Source of the DNA: Chloroflexota bacterium
GTDB lineage: Bacteria > Chloroflexota > Anaerolineae > J036 > Brachytrichaceae
Assembly: GCA_021788625.1 (NCBI GenBank)
Contig: JAJYKL010000043.1
Span: 1-33,558, forward strand
DNA: 33,558 bases
Direction: 5' to 3'
Position 1 is the stretch's first letter; every line of letters starts with the position of its first letter. The notes below the pieces were generated by a model. It saw nothing but the letters and a program-made list of their open reading frames with translations. It made no database searches and was not told the DNA's origin. The translations under genes were made by a program, and so were the position numbers. Positions 33,498 through 33,558 of this stretch are shown here, one piece after another.

Positions 33498-33558
33498 TCA
33501 TCCTGATCTGGTCGAAGGGTACATCCTGAGCTGGCCGAAGGGTACATCCTGAGCTGGC
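33498..33558. repeat. Tandem 23-base repeat, cut by the window edge
   Basis: Three head-to-tail copies of a 23-base unit with core ATCCTGAGCTGGCCGAAGGG lie at 33498-33520, 33521-33543 and 33544-33558 (the last truncated). Copy 1 differs from copy 2 at four positions; copies 2 and 3 agree over the visible part. The array may continue beyond the window. The unit resembles short intergenic palindromic repeats with TTCGAC/GAGC cores seen in many bacteria. Confidence 0.75.

Overview
The window most likely comes from a free-living, heterotrophic member of the Chloroflexota. The best internal evidence is the ABC-transporter solute-binding lipoprotein (17355-18809), whose Val/Thr/Glu-rich linker after the lipobox is a style common in that phylum. 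The fused beta-sheet tail on the membrane glycosyltransferase-like protein and the Gram-positive-type LexA boxes agree with this. The assignment is an inference from protein style, not a phylogeny. I see no rRNA, tRNA, CRISPR array, transposase or integrase.

Left part (1-5675). A truncated M19 dipeptidase follows a secreted lipoprotein on the minus strand. Next comes a compact SOS unit: lexA and tag are 1 nt apart, read from a consensus promoter that carries two exact GAAC-N4-GTTC boxes. A large membrane protein of GT-C type lies directly upstream.

Middle part (5739-15045). This is a patchwork of carbohydrate genes. A Gfo/Idh/MocA oxidoreductase is paired with a TIM-barrel isomerase. A PIG-L deacetylase is divergent from them. 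A clan GH-A-like protein overlaps a BNR/sialidase-like protein by 4 nt. A second Gfo/Idh/MocA enzyme is 1 nt from an FGGY kinase. The kinase overlaps, tail to tail, an AraR-type regulator (GntR DNA-binding domain plus LacI-type sensor domain).

Right part (15256-33311). A strong promoter divergent from the regulator drives two sugar ABC permeases and the binding lipoprotein. These are followed by two paralogous GH42-like hydrolases that flank a divergent GroEL-like gene and a class V aminotransferase. Then come an enolase-superfamily dehydratase-like protein, a DUF362 protein, a GH127-like (beta-L-arabinofuranosidase-type) protein, a PfkB kinase and a URO-D-like protein. The window ends in a short tandem repeat.

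How the genes may work together (inference): a glycoside or oligosaccharide, perhaps arabinose-containing, is imported by the ABC system. Its ATPase is not in this window. Several hydrolases without signal peptides would act on it in the cytoplasm, followed by sugar oxidation, isomerisation, dehydration and phosphorylation. The AraR-like regulator and its GTACGTAC-centred palindrome are the probable switch. The most unusual item is the GroEL-like protein, which keeps the D52 and D87 equivalents but has Arg where the ATPase Asp398 should be.
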